Below, piece after piece: positions 44,588-54,109 of a stretch of 64,000 bases of DNA (the first letter of the stretch is position 1; each line of letters begins with the position of its first letter). Below the pieces are notes generated by a model, which searched no databases, was not told where the DNA came from, and was given only the letters and a program-made list of their open reading frames with translations. A program made the position numbers and the translations under genes. Source of the DNA: an uncultured Tropicimonas sp. (lineage in GTDB: Bacteria > Pseudomonadota > Alphaproteobacteria > Rhodobacterales > Rhodobacteraceae); the NCBI GenBank assembly GCA_947497945.1, contig CANMIP010000032.1, forward strand, positions 1 through 64,000, read 5' to 3'.

Positions 44588-44747
44588 TGGAATCAAGGCG
44601 AAGCCGCCATGCCAGCGCCTGCCCGTCCCGGCGGGCTGGCGCTTTTTTCACCCGTGCGCAACGGCTTGAACGTCTTCGGGTTTGGTCGGGATTGCGTGCA
44701 GACCACATTCGATGCAACGCCATCCCACGGGCAGGCGCCGGCAAGGC
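44588..44747. repeat. MITE-like element, copy 2
   Basis: Terminal inverted repeats at 44606-44626 and 44727-44747 match those of the element at 22081-22220 with a few changes. The interior and the outer flank (GGAATCAAGGC...) are similar to the reverse complement of copy 1, so the two copies are in opposite orientation about 22.4 kb apart. Copy 2 lies between convergent ribN and pheA. No transposase. Confidence 0.75.
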
Positions 44748-44791
44748 TAGCGTTGTGCTCTTTGCGTCCCGTCCGTCCGCAAGCCGGCCCG

Positions 44792-45631
44792 TCAGTGCCG
44801 GCGCGGATCGGCCGGGTAGACGCCGAGAATGTCCAGGCGGTCGGTGAAGTAGTCCAGCTCTTCGAGCGCAAGCTGGACCGAGCGGTCATCGGGATGTCCC
44901 TCGATATCGGCATAGAATTGTGTCGCCGAGAACGAGCCGTCGATCATGTAGCTTTCCAGCTTGGTCATGTTGACGCCATTGGTCGCGAAGCCGCCCATCG
45001 CCTTGTAGAGCGCAGCCGGAATGTTGCGGACCCGGAAGACGAAGGTCGTCATCATGCCGTCCGTGCCGCGCCGCTCCAGGTTCGGCTCGCGCGCCATGAT
45101 GAGGAAGCGCGTGGTGTTGTGGTCCTGGTCCTCGATATGGCGGGCGAGGATATTGAGACCATAGGTGTCGGCGGCGAGATCGGAGGCCAGCGCGCCCACA
45201 TTGCGCAACCCCTTGGACGCGATGTCGGCCGCGGCGCCGGCGCTGTCGGCCGCCGCCTCGCCACGGATCCCAAGCTGGTCGAGAAACCCGCGCGATTGCG
45301 GCAGCAGCACCAGATGTGCACGGACAAGTTCGATCTCGTCCAGGTGCACGCCGGGCAAGGCCATCAGCGAGATATGCACGCGCACGAAGGCCTCGTCGAT
45401 GATATGCAGCCCGCTCTCGGGCAGCAGCCGGTGAATGTCGGCCACGCGCCCATAGGTCGTGTTCTCGACCGGCAGCATGGCGAGGTCCGCCTTGCCGGTC
45501 TGGACCGCCTCGATGGTCTGGTCGAACGTGTGGCAGGGCAGCGGGTCGTAATCGGGGCGCGCGTCGTGGCAGGCCTGGTGCGAATAGGCACCAAGCTCTC
45601 CCTGGAAGGCAATACGGGGACGATCGGTCAT
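44792..45631 (-). CDS. pheA: Prephenate dehydratase
   Basis: 279 aa. It decarboxylates and dehydrates prephenate to phenylpyruvate in phenylalanine synthesis. The type 2 periplasmic-like catalytic domain covers about 5-180 (AFQGELGAYSHQA, VENTTYGRV, TTRFLIMARE, with the TRF motif). An ACT domain at about 195-270 (TTFVFRVRNIPAALYKAMGGFATNGVNMTKLESYM) gives Phe feedback. It is monofunctional, with no chorismate mutase domain. Divergent from the cytochrome gene. Confidence 0.95.
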   Translation of the reverse strand: MTDRPRIAFQGELGAYSHQACHDARPDYDPLPCHTFDQTIEAVQTGKADLAMLPVENTTYGRVADIHRLLPESGLHIIDEAFVRVHISLMALPGVHLDEIELVRAHLVLLPQSRGFLDQLGIRGEAAADSAGAAADIASKGLRNVGALASDLAADTYGLNILARHIEDQDHNTTRFLIMAREPNLERRGTDGMMTTFVFRVRNIPAALYKAMGGFATNGVNMTKLESYMIDGSFSATQFYADIEGHPDDRSVQLALEELDYFTDRLDILGVYPADPRRH

Positions 45632-45756
45632 TGGATTTTCGCAGACATATTCAAGAAGATGCGACTTTTTGGCGGGTCGCGGGGCAAACTACATCTTGCA
45701 CCGGGGGGGCGGAACCATGATAGATGCCCGAAACATTCAATTTAGCGGGATGCGAC

Positions 45757-46284
45757 ATGTTCGACACGATGACACTTACCAAGACCGTCGGCGCCGTGTG
45801 TGGTTCGCTGCTGGTCTTCCTTCTAGCCGGTTGGGCCGCCGGCGGACTCTATAATACCAGTGGTGGCGGCCATGGTGACGACCATGCACAGGCCTATGTA
45901 ATTGACACCGGAGAGGGCGATGCCCATGCCGAGGAAGAAGCCGAACCGATCGATTTCGCCGAGCTGATGGCCAATGCGGATGTCGAAAAGGGCAAGAAGC
46001 TCTGGAAGAAATGCCAAGCCTGCCACAAGCTGGAAGATGGCGCCAACGCCACCGGCCCGTCGCTCTACCAGATCGTGAACCGCCCGGTGGAAGCCGTGAC
46101 GAGTTTCTCGGGCTATTCGGGAGCGCTGGCCTCGGTTGTGGACAGCTGGACGCCGGAAAATCTCGACGGCTACCTGGCTGATCCGAAAGGGTTCGCCCCG
46201 GGCAACAAGATGGCCTTCGCCGGCTTCAAGAAGCCTGAGGACCGCGCCAACATCATCGCCTTCCTGGAGACTCCGGAAGGCTGA
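45757..46284 (+). CDS. cycM: Membrane-anchored cytochrome c552 (CycM type)
   Basis: 175 aa from the ATG at 45757. A single N-terminal anchor (VGAVCGSLLVFLLAGWAAGGLY) is followed by an acidic, His-rich linker of about 40 residues and one class I heme domain with CQACHK at about 88-93 and the axial Met in PGNKMAFAG. In Paracoccus the homologous c552 carries electrons from the bc1 complex to the aa3 oxidase. Its terminator follows at 46311. Confidence 0.9.
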   Translation: MFDTMTLTKTVGAVCGSLLVFLLAGWAAGGLYNTSGGGHGDDHAQAYVIDTGEGDAHAEEEAEPIDFAELMANADVEKGKKLWKKCQACHKLEDGANATGPSLYQIVNRPVEAVTSFSGYSGALASVVDSWTPENLDGYLADPKGFAPGNKMAFAGFKKPEDRANIIAFLETPEG

Positions 46285-46310
46285 TCCCGCGTCACCGCTG
46301 TTTACATTCG

Positions 46311-46344
46311 ACCTCCCGGAGCGCCGACTTCGGGAGGTTTTTTT
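46311..46344 (+). terminator. Rho-independent terminator after cycM
   Basis: ACCTCCCG (46311-46318) pairs perfectly with CGGGAGGT (46331-46338) around a 12-nt loop and is followed by a run of seven T. It separates the cytochrome gene from the Tse2-like unit downstream, which therefore needs its own promoter. Confidence 0.92.
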
Positions 46345-46432
46345 CATTTTCCGGGACGTCTGCGCCCGACATTGACCGCGCGCCGGTGGCGACTGTAGCC
46401 TGACGCTATTGAAACGGGGGGGCCTGTGGCAC

Positions 46433-46903
46433 GTGGCACGGACGAGTACGAATTTGTATCGGGCTGTTATCGACGGGACCTCTGTCCATGATCCGGATTC
46501 CCGGGAGGAACCGGACGTGGACGGGGTCCTCTATCCGCGTCTGGAGGCGGAGACGCACCTGGACAGGAATGGCCGTGAGTGGACCCGGCGCGCCGACATG
46601 ACGGTGTTCTCCATCGGCGACGAGAGTATCATCGACTGCGATGGCGGCACGGTGCTGTTCGACCAGACGGGCTGGTATGGCTTCGTCGGCTGGCGGTATT
46701 TCGACTTGCCGGAGGGCACCGTCATCCCCGATTCGCTGGTTATCGAGCGGAATCGCCGCGTTTTGCTCAGCCGCGACGGCCGACGGCAGGGCCGGCGCCA
46801 CGTCATCGTGCCGCGCAGCCGGATGAGCCTGCCGGCCTACAGGGCCGCGCTGGACAATCTCGCGCGCAATGCGGTCGTCCGAAAGACCGAGCTGGCGCGA
46901 TAG
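46433..46903 (+). CDS. Tse2-like toxin (putative ADP-ribosyltransferase-fold effector)
   Basis: 156 aa from the GTG at 46433, which has a seven-G run 10 nt upstream; a TTG at 46409 is an alternative. No signal peptide. The protein aligns by eye with P. aeruginosa Tse2 (158 aa): LYRAV at residues 8-12, a GGTVLFD segment (T73; Tse2 has GGTSVFD with T79/S80), an IPDS strand, H123 in RHVIVP (Tse2 H122), and a C-terminal LDNLARNAVV matching Tse2 LDNFVRNAI. Tse2 is a cytotoxic type VI secretion effector whose fold resembles ADP-ribosyltransferases. The next gene resembles its immunity protein Tsi2. No type VI secretion gene is in the window. The Ser next to T73 is Val here. Confidence 0.8.
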   Translation: MARTSTNLYRAVIDGTSVHDPDSREEPDVDGVLYPRLEAETHLDRNGREWTRRADMTVFSIGDESIIDCDGGTVLFDQTGWYGFVGWRYFDLPEGTVIPDSLVIERNRRVLLSRDGRRQGRRHVIVPRSRMSLPAYRAALDNLARNAVVRKTELAR

Positions 46904-46920
46904 GCGCCTGGAGGAAAGTG

Positions 46921-47145
46921 ATGCCCGAGATTGGCGGTTGGACGCTGGTAATGGCGGTACAGGCCATCGAGACGGAGATACGGCGGCTGCGCGGGCTGAC
47001 CAATGAAAAGGCCGTGCCCGGCGACGAGTTGCTGCTGGTCGATTACGAGACGGCGGCGGAAGAGCTGGAGGCGGCCTATGAAGACGCCGTGCGCGTGCAG
47101 CCGAACCTGCCGCCCTATGCGCAGCTCGTGAACCGGCGGGAGTAG
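46921..47145 (+). CDS. Tsi2-like immunity protein / antitoxin
   Basis: 74 aa, start ATG 46921 with GGAGG upstream, 17 bp after the toxin stop. It is small, acidic and mostly helical. By eye it matches Tsi2 (77 aa): TLVMAVQAIE (Tsi2 TLMVAIQCV), ELLLVDYETAAEELEAAYEDAV (EQLLVGYDLAADDLKNAYEQAL) and NLPPYAQLV (GLPPYDRLI). Tsi2 is a dimer that neutralises Tse2 in the cytosol. The tight downstream position supports a toxin-immunity unit. Confidence 0.8.
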   Translation: MPEIGGWTLVMAVQAIETEIRRLRGLTNEKAVPGDELLLVDYETAAEELEAAYEDAVRVQPNLPPYAQLVNRRE

Positions 47146-47270
47146 GCGCCCGCCTCGGGATCGGCGCGGTAACCGATGCTCACGCGCGTTCACGCAATCT
47201 CGCCTTGTTCCTCGCCAACCCTCTCTCTAGCCTTAAGCGAAATTTGCCACCTTGCCGGAAGGATGCCTCG

Positions 47271-49151
47271 ATGACGACATTGCCCCTGCACGCCTCAGGA
47301 TGGACCCGCGCGCGTCTCGCGCTCTCGGCCGGCTTCCTGTTTGCGGCAAGCGCGCTGGCACAGGCTGCCCCTGAGGGCTGGATCTCGTCCCACGGGATCT
47401 CCACCTTCCCCGGTGAGCTGAAATACTCCGCCGATTTCACCCATCTCGACTATGTGAACCCCGAGGCTCCCAAGGGCGGCGAGATGTCGGTCTGGGCCTT
47501 TGGCGGCTACGATTCGATGAATCCCTATTCGATCAAGGGCCGCTCGGAACGGCTCGCCAGCGCGCCCTATGAAAGCCTGCTGGAAGGCGTGGCGGACGTG
47601 ATCGGCGATGAATACGGGCTGCTGGCCGAGACCATCGAATATCCGGAAGACCGCAGCGAGGTGATCTTTACCCTGCGCGACGAGGTCCGCTTCTCCGACG
47701 GCTCGCCGCTCACCGCCGAGGATGTGCTCTTTTCCTACGAGCTCTTCCGCGAGAAGGGCCTGCCGAGCTTCCGCGCCGTGCTGCAGACACAGGTGGAGCG
47801 TGCGGAGGTGCTGGACGACCGCCGCATCCATTTCACCTTCCCCGAGGACCAGCCAAAGCGCGACCTGATCCAGACGGTTGGCGGGCTGCCAATCTTTTCC
47901 AAGGCGCATTACGAGGCCAACGGGCTGGATCTGGAAGAAAATTCCATGACCCCCTTCCTCGGTTCCGGGCCCTATGTCCCGGACCAGCTCGATGTCGGCA
48001 AGCGCTCGGTCTACAAGCGCAACCCGGACTATTGGGGCAAGGACCTGCCGCAGAATGTCGGGCGGCACAATTTCGACTCGCTCCGGCTGGAGTATTTCGG
48101 CGACTATGTGGCCGCTTTCGAGGGGTTCAAGGCGGGTGCCTATCACTTCCGCAACGAGGCCAGCTCGAAGACCTGGGCCACGGGGTACGATTTCCCGTCG
48201 CTGACGAACGGCCATGTGATCAAGGCCGAGCTGCATGACGGGACGATCGCGACCGGCCAGAGCTTCGTGATGAACCTGCGTCGTCCGCAATTCCAGGACC
48301 CGAAGGTGCGCGAGGCCATCGGGCTGCTCTTCAACTTCGAATGGTCGAACGACCAGCTTTTCTACGGCCTCTACGAGCGGGTGAACTCCTTCTGGGAGAA
48401 CTCCGATCTCGCGGCGACCGGCCTGCCCTCGGAGGCGGAGCTGGCGCTGCTGGAGCCGCTGGCGGACAAGCTGCCGGAAGGCGTTCTGGATGCCGAACCG
48501 CCGGTCGGGGCGGTGTCCGGCGAGCGGCAGCTCGACCGGGGGAACCTGCGCAAGGCGCTGAAACTGCTGGACGAAGCCGGCTGGGAAGTCGGCAAGGACG
48601 GGATGCGGATCAAGGACGGCAAGACCTTGAAAGTCGAGTTTCTCAATGACAGCCAGACCTTCGACAGGGTGATCAACCCTTATGTCGAGAACCTGCGTCG
48701 CGCCGGGATCGATGCCAGTCACAACCGGGTCGATCAGGCCGAGGCGACCAATCGCGAACGCTCGTACGATTTCGACATCATGACCGACCAGTTCCCGATG
48801 GGGTACATCCCCGGAGCCGGGCTGAAGCAGTATTTCGGATCCGAGACGGCGGACAGTTCGGTCTTCAACTCGATGGGGCTGAAATCGGAGGCCGTGGACA
48901 GCCTTGTCGATACGATCATCGCCGCCGAGACACATGAAGAGATGGCGACCGGCGTGCGGGCGCTGGACCGGGTGCTGCGCGCCGAACGGTTCTGGATCCC
49001 GCAATGGTATAAGGACAAGCATACGGTCGCCTATTTCGACATGTTCGAGCACCCCGATCCGCTGCCGCCCTTCGCGCTCGGCAATCTGGACTTCTGGTGG
49101 TACAACGCCGAAAAGGCGGAAAAGCTGAAAGCGGCCGGCGTGCTGCGATAA
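47271..49151 (+). CDS. yejA: Periplasmic peptide/microcin C-type binding protein (YejA)
   Basis: 626 aa from the ATG at 47271; upstream codons lack family similarity. The signal peptide is predicted to end at AQA-APEG. The family 5 extracellular solute-binding fold begins GISTFPGELKYSADFTHLDYVNPEAPKGGEMS, as in YejA, and ends DMFEHPDPLPPFALGNLDFWWYN. It delivers oligopeptides to the YejBEF importer, whose genes follow. In enteric bacteria the same system admits microcin C. Confidence 0.92.
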   Translation: MTTLPLHASGWTRARLALSAGFLFAASALAQAAPEGWISSHGISTFPGELKYSADFTHLDYVNPEAPKGGEMSVWAFGGYDSMNPYSIKGRSERLASAPYESLLEGVADVIGDEYGLLAETIEYPEDRSEVIFTLRDEVRFSDGSPLTAEDVLFSYELFREKGLPSFRAVLQTQVERAEVLDDRRIHFTFPEDQPKRDLIQTVGGLPIFSKAHYEANGLDLEENSMTPFLGSGPYVPDQLDVGKRSVYKRNPDYWGKDLPQNVGRHNFDSLRLEYFGDYVAAFEGFKAGAYHFRNEASSKTWATGYDFPSLTNGHVIKAELHDGTIATGQSFVMNLRRPQFQDPKVREAIGLLFNFEWSNDQLFYGLYERVNSFWENSDLAATGLPSEAELALLEPLADKLPEGVLDAEPPVGAVSGERQLDRGNLRKALKLLDEAGWEVGKDGMRIKDGKTLKVEFLNDSQTFDRVINPYVENLRRAGIDASHNRVDQAEATNRERSYDFDIMTDQFPMGYIPGAGLKQYFGSETADSSVFNSMGLKSEAVDSLVDTIIAAETHEEMATGVRALDRVLRAERFWIPQWYKDKHTVAYFDMFEHPDPLPPFALGNLDFWWYNAEKAEKLKAAGVLR

Positions 49152-49176
49152 CAAGAGGCGGGCAGAGAGCACCTAG

Positions 49177-50334
49177 ATGGGCGCCTATATTCTCCGGCGA
49201 TTGCTGCTGATCATACCGACGTTGTTCGGGATCATGCTGATCAATTTCGTGCTGACGCAATTCGTCCCCGGCGGACCGATCGAACAGATCATCGCCCAGG
49301 TCGAAGGCGAAGGCGATGTTTTCGAAGGGATTGCCGGGGGCGCCGATGCGGGCGCCGGCGGTGCGGGCGAGGGCTCGGACGACGCCTATCTCGGCGCGCG
49401 CGGCTTGCCGCAGGACTTTCTCGACGAGCTCGAGATCGATATGGGCTTTGCCCGGATCACTTGCGCCGACGGGTTCGAAGGCACGCCCAATCTCGATGAC
49501 CCGGCCTGCGAGAAGGAAGCCATCGGCATTGTCGAGCGCTTCACCATCCTGATGGGCAACTACATGCGCTTCGATTTCGGCGAGAGCTATTTCCGCTCGA
49601 TCTCGGTGGTGGATCTCGTCATCGAGAAGATGCCCGTTTCGATCACGCTCGGCCTCTGGTCGACGCTGATCGCCTATATCATCTCGATCCCGCTGGGCAT
49701 CCGAAAGGCCGTGAAAGACGGCTCCAGCTTCGACACTTGGACCTCCGGTTTCATCATCGTCGCCTATGCGATCCCGGGCTTCCTCTTCGCCATTCTGCTG
49801 TTGGTGCTTTTTGCGGGGGGCTCATACTGGCAGATCTTCCCGCTGCGCGGGCTGGTCTCGGACGGGTTCGACCAGATGTCGACGCTTGAGAAGATCGGCG
49901 ACTATTTCTGGCACATCACGCTGCCGGTGCTGGCCTCGACCATCTCCAGCTTCGCCACGCTGACGCTGCTGACCAAGAATTCCTTCCTCGACGAGATCAA
50001 GAAGCAATATGTGATCACCGCCAAGGCGAAGGGGCTTTCCGAAAGCCGGGTCCTCTATGGTCATGTCTTCCGCAACGCGATGCTGATCGTGATCGCCGGC
50101 TTCCCGGCGGCCTTCCTGAGCGTCTTCTTCGGCGCCTCGATCATCATCGAGACGATCTTCTCGCTTGACGGGTTAGGGCGGCTTGGCTTCGAAGCGGCGG
50201 TGGCGCGCGATTACCCGGTGGTCTTCGGCACGCTTTATGTCTTCGGGCTGATCGGGTTGCTAGTCGGGATCCTCTCTGACCTGATGTATGTGCTTGTCGA
50301 TCCTCGGATCGACTTCGAAAGCCGGCAGGTGTGA
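49177..50334 (+). CDS. yejB: Oligopeptide ABC permease YejB
   Basis: 385 aa. The first helix ([31 protein letters not shown]) is followed by a periplasmic insertion typical of YejB, then five helices. The EAA coupling loop is [23 protein letters not shown] near residue 285. It forms the membrane pore with YejE. Gap of 25 bp to yejA; 1 bp to yejE. Confidence 0.93.
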   Translation: MGAYILRRLLLIIPTLFGIMLINFVLTQFVPGGPIEQIIAQVEGEGDVFEGIAGGADAGAGGAGEGSDDAYLGARGLPQDFLDELEIDMGFARITCADGFEGTPNLDDPACEKEAIGIVERFTILMGNYMRFDFGESYFRSISVVDLVIEKMPVSITLGLWSTLIAYIISIPLGIRKAVKDGSSFDTWTSGFIIVAYAIPGFLFAILLLVLFAGGSYWQIFPLRGLVSDGFDQMSTLEKIGDYFWHITLPVLASTISSFATLTLLTKNSFLDEIKKQYVITAKAKGLSESRVLYGHVFRNAMLIVIAGFPAAFLSVFFGASIIIETIFSLDGLGRLGFEAAVARDYPVVFGTLYVFGLIGLLVGILSDLMYVLVDPRIDFESRQV

Positions 50335-50335
50335 C

Positions 50336-51502
50336 ATGAGCAATGACGCCATCTCCCGCGCCGAGGCCGCCGAGCCGAAAAAGGGCCTGTTCCGCCTTTC
50401 GCCGCTCAACCAGCGCCGCTGGCGGAATTTCAAGCGCAACCGGCGGGCCTATTACTCGCTGATCCTCTTCATGATCCTCTTCGTGGGCTCGCTCTTTGCC
50501 GAGTTCATCGCCAATGACAAACCGATCCTGGTCAACTACAGGGGTGAGCTGCATTTCCCGATCCAGAAATTCTACCCGGAGACGGCTTTTGGCGGCGATT
50601 TCCCGACCGAGGCCGTCTATCGCGATGTCGAGGTACAATGCCTGATCCTGTCGGGCGGGATCATCGACTGTTTCGACGATCCCGAGGGGATCATCGAGCA
50701 GGTCGAGGCCGGGGCGACGGAGATCGCGGGCGAAGAGGTCGTGCAGGGCTGGATGCTCTGGCCGATCGTGCCTTACAGCTACAACACGCCCAACACGCTG
50801 GGCCAGCCTGCGCCCTCGCCGCCCGATGCCGATCACTGGCTGGGCACGGATGATGCGACGCGAGACGTGCTGGCGCGGGTGATCTACGGCTTCCGGCTGT
50901 CGATCCTGTTCACGCTGATCGTGACCGTCTCCGCCTCGATCATCGGCGTGATCGCCGGTGCCGTGCAGGGCTATTTCGGCGGCTGGATCGACCTTGTTTT
51001 CCAGCGGGTTATCGAGATCTGGACCTCGACGCCGCAGCTTTACATCATCATCATCATGTTCGCGATTCTCGGGCGAAGTTTCTGGCTGCTGGTCTTCCTG
51101 ACCGTGCTCTTCGGCTGGCCTGCCTTGGTTGGCGTAGTGCGGGCGGAGTTCCTGCGGGCGCGGAACCTCGAATATGTCCGCGCGGCCAAGGCTTTGGGCG
51201 TCTCCAACTGGACGATCATGTTTCGCCACATGCTGCCCAACGCGATGGTGGCGACGCTGACCATGCTTCCCTTCATCGTCACGGCCACCATCGGCACGCT
51301 GGCCTCGCTCGACTTCCTCGGCTTCGGCCTGCCCTCCTCGGCGCCGTCACTTGGCGAACTGACGCTGCAGGCGAAACAGAACCTTCAGGCGCCCTGGCTC
51401 GGCTTCACCGCCTTCTTTGTCTTCGCCATCATGCTCTCCCTGCTCGTCTTCATCTTTGAAGGCGTCCGGGATGCCTTCGATCCGAGGAAAACCTTCCAAT
51501 GA
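50336..51502 (+). CDS. yejE: Oligopeptide ABC permease YejE
   Basis: 388 aa from the ATG at 50336, directly after the yejB stop. An N-terminal NQRRWRNFKRNRRAYYSLILF precedes the first helix, a periplasmic domain of about 140 residues follows, then five helices. The EAA loop is YVRAAKALGVSNWTIMFRHMLPNAM. The stop overlaps the yejF start (ATGA). Confidence 0.93.
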   Translation: MSNDAISRAEAAEPKKGLFRLSPLNQRRWRNFKRNRRAYYSLILFMILFVGSLFAEFIANDKPILVNYRGELHFPIQKFYPETAFGGDFPTEAVYRDVEVQCLILSGGIIDCFDDPEGIIEQVEAGATEIAGEEVVQGWMLWPIVPYSYNTPNTLGQPAPSPPDADHWLGTDDATRDVLARVIYGFRLSILFTLIVTVSASIIGVIAGAVQGYFGGWIDLVFQRVIEIWTSTPQLYIIIIMFAILGRSFWLLVFLTVLFGWPALVGVVRAEFLRARNLEYVRAAKALGVSNWTIMFRHMLPNAMVATLTMLPFIVTATIGTLASLDFLGFGLPSSAPSLGELTLQAKQNLQAPWLGFTAFFVFAIMLSLLVFIFEGVRDAFDPRKTFQ

Positions 51503-53118
51503 TGACAGGGCGAACTCTTCTGAAAGTCCGGGGTCTGCATGTCTCCTTCCGTCAGGACGGGCGGGACATTCCGGCCGTCAAGGGCGTGTCCTTCGAGGTT
51601 GGCGAAGGGGAGACCGTTGCACTGGTGGGCGAGTCCGGCTCCGGCAAATCGGTAACTGCGCTGTCGACAGTTTCCCTGCTGGGCGAGAACGCGACGATCT
51701 CGGGGTCTATCGACTATCGCGGCAAGCAGATGGTGGGCGCCTCCGAGGACGAGCTGATGGATGTCCGAGGCGACGATATCAGCTTCATCTTCCAGGAGCC
51801 GATGACCTCGCTCAATCCGTTGCACACGCTGGAGCGACAGCTGGTGGAATCGATCACCCTGCACCAGGGGCTTGTCGGCGAGCCGGCGCGGGCGCGGGTG
51901 CTGGAGCTGCTGCACAAGGTCGGCATTCGTGACCCGGAGAGCCGGCTGGGCGCCTATCCGCACCAGCTTTCCGGCGGGCAGCGGCAACGGGTGATGATCG
52001 CCATGGCGTTGGCCAACGGGCCGGAGCTGCTGATCGCCGATGAGCCAACCACGGCGCTGGACGTGACCATCCAGGCGCAGATCCTGGAGCTTCTGGCCGA
52101 GCTGAAGCGGACGGAGAAGATGAGCCTTCTCTTCATCACCCATGATCTCGGGATCGTGCGGAAGATCGCGGATCGGGTCTGCGTGATGAAGGACGGCGAG
52201 ATTGTCGAGACCGGGCCGGCGGCGGAGATCTTCGCCAATCCGCGGCATGAATACACGCAGAAGCTGCTGGCGGCCGAACCCAAGGGGGTGATGGAGCCGG
52301 TTGAGGGCGATCCGGAGGTGGTTGTGTCCACCGAGGCGCTCAAGATCTGGTTCCCGATCCAGCGCGGCTTCCTGCGGCGGACGGTGGGGCATGTGAAGGC
52401 GGTGAATGATGCCACCCTGAGCGTGCGCGCTGGAGAGACGCTTGGGATCGTGGGCGAGAGCGGATCCGGCAAGACGACGCTGGCGCTGGCGATCATGCGG
52501 CTGATCGCGTCGGAGGGACCGGTCGTCTTCATGGGCGAGGATGTGCAGGGGCGTCCGCAACGCAGCCTTCGCGATTTGCGCCGGCATATGCAGATCGTGT
52601 TCCAGGACCCCTATGGCAGCCTCAGTCCGCGGATGACGGTGGAACAGATCATCGCCGAGGGGCTGGGCGTGCATCGAGCGGTGCGGGCGAAGTCGAAACG
52701 CGAGATGGTGGCGGATATCATGGAGGAGGTCGGGCTCGACCCGAGCCTGATGCATCGCTATCCGCATGAGTTTTCCGGCGGGCAACGGCAGCGGATCGCA
52801 ATTGCGCGGGCGATGATCCTGGAGCCGCGGCTGGTGGTGCTGGACGAGCCAACCTCGGCGCTGGACATGACGGTGCAGGTGCAGATCGTCGAGCTGCTGC
52901 GGCGTCTGCAGGCCAAGCACGGGCTGGCCTATCTCTTCATCAGCCACGATTTGCGGGTCGTTCGGGCGCTGAGCCACAAGGTCATCGTCATGAAACAGGG
53001 CGACATCGTCGAGAGCGGCACGGCACGGGATATCTTCGCGGCGCCGAAGACGAATTATACCCGCGAGCTGATCGCGGCGGCATTCAATCTCGACGAGGTG
53101 CTGGAGCGGGGCGCCTGA
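51499..53118 (+). CDS. yejF: Oligopeptide ABC ATPase YejF (two ABC domains)
   Basis: 539 aa. Each half has a P-loop (GESGSGKS at about 44-51 and GESGSGKT at about 319-326), a Q-loop, a signature ([18 protein letters not shown]) and a Walker B with DEPTTALD / DEPTSALD. It powers peptide import through YejBE. It overlaps yejE at its start, and the next gene begins 2 bp later. Confidence 0.95.
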   Translation: MMTGRTLLKVRGLHVSFRQDGRDIPAVKGVSFEVGEGETVALVGESGSGKSVTALSTVSLLGENATISGSIDYRGKQMVGASEDELMDVRGDDISFIFQEPMTSLNPLHTLERQLVESITLHQGLVGEPARARVLELLHKVGIRDPESRLGAYPHQLSGGQRQRVMIAMALANGPELLIADEPTTALDVTIQAQILELLAELKRTEKMSLLFITHDLGIVRKIADRVCVMKDGEIVETGPAAEIFANPRHEYTQKLLAAEPKGVMEPVEGDPEVVVSTEALKIWFPIQRGFLRRTVGHVKAVNDATLSVRAGETLGIVGESGSGKTTLALAIMRLIASEGPVVFMGEDVQGRPQRSLRDLRRHMQIVFQDPYGSLSPRMTVEQIIAEGLGVHRAVRAKSKREMVADIMEEVGLDPSLMHRYPHEFSGGQRQRIAIARAMILEPRLVVLDEPTSALDMTVQVQIVELLRRLQAKHGLAYLFISHDLRVVRALSHKVIVMKQGDIVESGTARDIFAAPKTNYTRELIAAAFNLDEVLERGA

Positions 53119-53120
53119 GC

Positions 53121-53399
53121 GTGCTTTGGGGGACCTTTGCGCTTTTCATCGGCGTGATGAGCCTTGGCGCATTCCTCCTGTTTGGCTGGGACAAGTTCTG
53201 CGCAATCCGGTCGATGCGACGCATTCCGGAAAACACACTGCTTTGGGCCGCACTCTGGGGCGGCTCGCCCGGGGCGGTGCTCGGACAGCAGCTCTTTCGC
53301 CACAAGACGCGGAAGGAACCGTTTCGGAGCAGGCTCCGCTGGATACTCGCTGGACAAGTCGCGCTTGCCGCAGCAATCGCGGTCTGGCTACTTGTCTGA
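53121..53399 (+). CDS. DUF1294 small membrane protein
   Basis: 92 aa starting at GTG 53121, with two hydrophobic helices (about 3-22 and 72-92) flanking the family motif FGWDKFCAIRSMRRIPENTLLWAALWGGSPGAVLGQQLFRHKTRKEPF. Function unknown. It follows yejF closely, so it may be co-transcribed by chance. Confidence 0.85.
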   Translation: MLWGTFALFIGVMSLGAFLLFGWDKFCAIRSMRRIPENTLLWAALWGGSPGAVLGQQLFRHKTRKEPFRSRLRWILAGQVALAAAIAVWLLV

Positions 53400-53430
53400 A
53401 GACGCATTCGAACGGGTTTGGAGACAGCGC

Positions 53431-53817
53431 ATGAGTGACGACAACGAACCGCACGGTGAGCTGACGCTCCGAACGCTGGCCATGCCGGCGGATGTCAATG
53501 TGAGCGGCGACATTTTCGGCGGCTGGGTGCTGGCGCAGATGGATATCGCTGCGGGCATGGCGGCGGGCATGCGGGCGCAGGGGCGCGTGGCGACAATTGC
53601 GGTCGATGCGATGAAGTTCATCCGGCCGGTGCGGGTCGGGGACGTGCTGTGCATCTACACCCATATCGCGCGGGTCGGGCGCAGCTCGATGGCAATCTCC
53701 ATCGAGGCCTGGGTCATTCGGGATCGGATCGGGGCCCTGGAGAAGGTGACGGAGGCGGAATTCACCTTCGTGGCGATTGACGAGGCCGGAGGTACACGGC
53801 CGGTGGCGGATCTGTAA
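53431..53817 (+). CDS. Acyl-CoA thioesterase (YciA-like hotdog)
   Basis: 128 aa from the ATG at 53431 with GGAG upstream. MPADVNVSGDIFGGWVLAQMDIAAGMAA contains the catalytic Asn/Asp of YciA-type thioesterases, and VAVDAMKFIRPVRVGDVLCIYTHIARVGRSSMAISIE completes the hotdog. It cleaves a range of acyl-CoAs. Likely the last gene of the yej transcript. Confidence 0.88.
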   Translation: MSDDNEPHGELTLRTLAMPADVNVSGDIFGGWVLAQMDIAAGMAAGMRAQGRVATIAVDAMKFIRPVRVGDVLCIYTHIARVGRSSMAISIEAWVIRDRIGALEKVTEAEFTFVAIDEAGGTRPVADL

Positions 53818-53977
53818 ACCGACCGTCTCGAACGACCGAAGATTGAGCCAGCGGCGAGGGGGGCTGGCCGCCGAGCAGAGCTCGAGCGGCGAAGGCGCCG
53901 CTTCGCGACGTGGACCAGATGGCAGTCGCCAGTTCCCGGTGCGGAAGCCGTTATTTCCTGCAATCGAAGCGCAACCG

Positions 53978-54039
53978 CCGCGCACCGAAGGGGCGCGGCC
54001 ACCACCGCTCGGGCTGTTGCGCATCTTTGATGCGCAACA
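53978..54039. repeat. Double-hairpin intergenic repeat, copy B
   Basis: CCGCGC/GCGCGG (53978-53983 and 53993-53998) and an 11-bp hairpin TGTTGCGCATC/GATGCGCAACA (54015-54025 and 54029-54039), followed by GGCGGGAAGCCCC. It has the same design as the motif at 43282. It lies between convergent genes and may act as a two-way transcription end. The rest of 53818-54109 shows only further GC-rich short hairpins and no gene. Confidence 0.5.
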
Positions 54040-54109
54040 GGTCGGCGGGAAGCCCCGCAAGCAGCGCAGAACTCTGTACGGATAGCACGGCGATCCGTTG
54101 GGTCCGGTC

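Noticed and set aside
44606-44747. Inverted repeat after ribN considered as a CRISPR fragment or a simple terminator.
   Set aside because: Only two inverted arms with no spacer array; a related full-length copy at 22 kb makes a dispersed element more likely.
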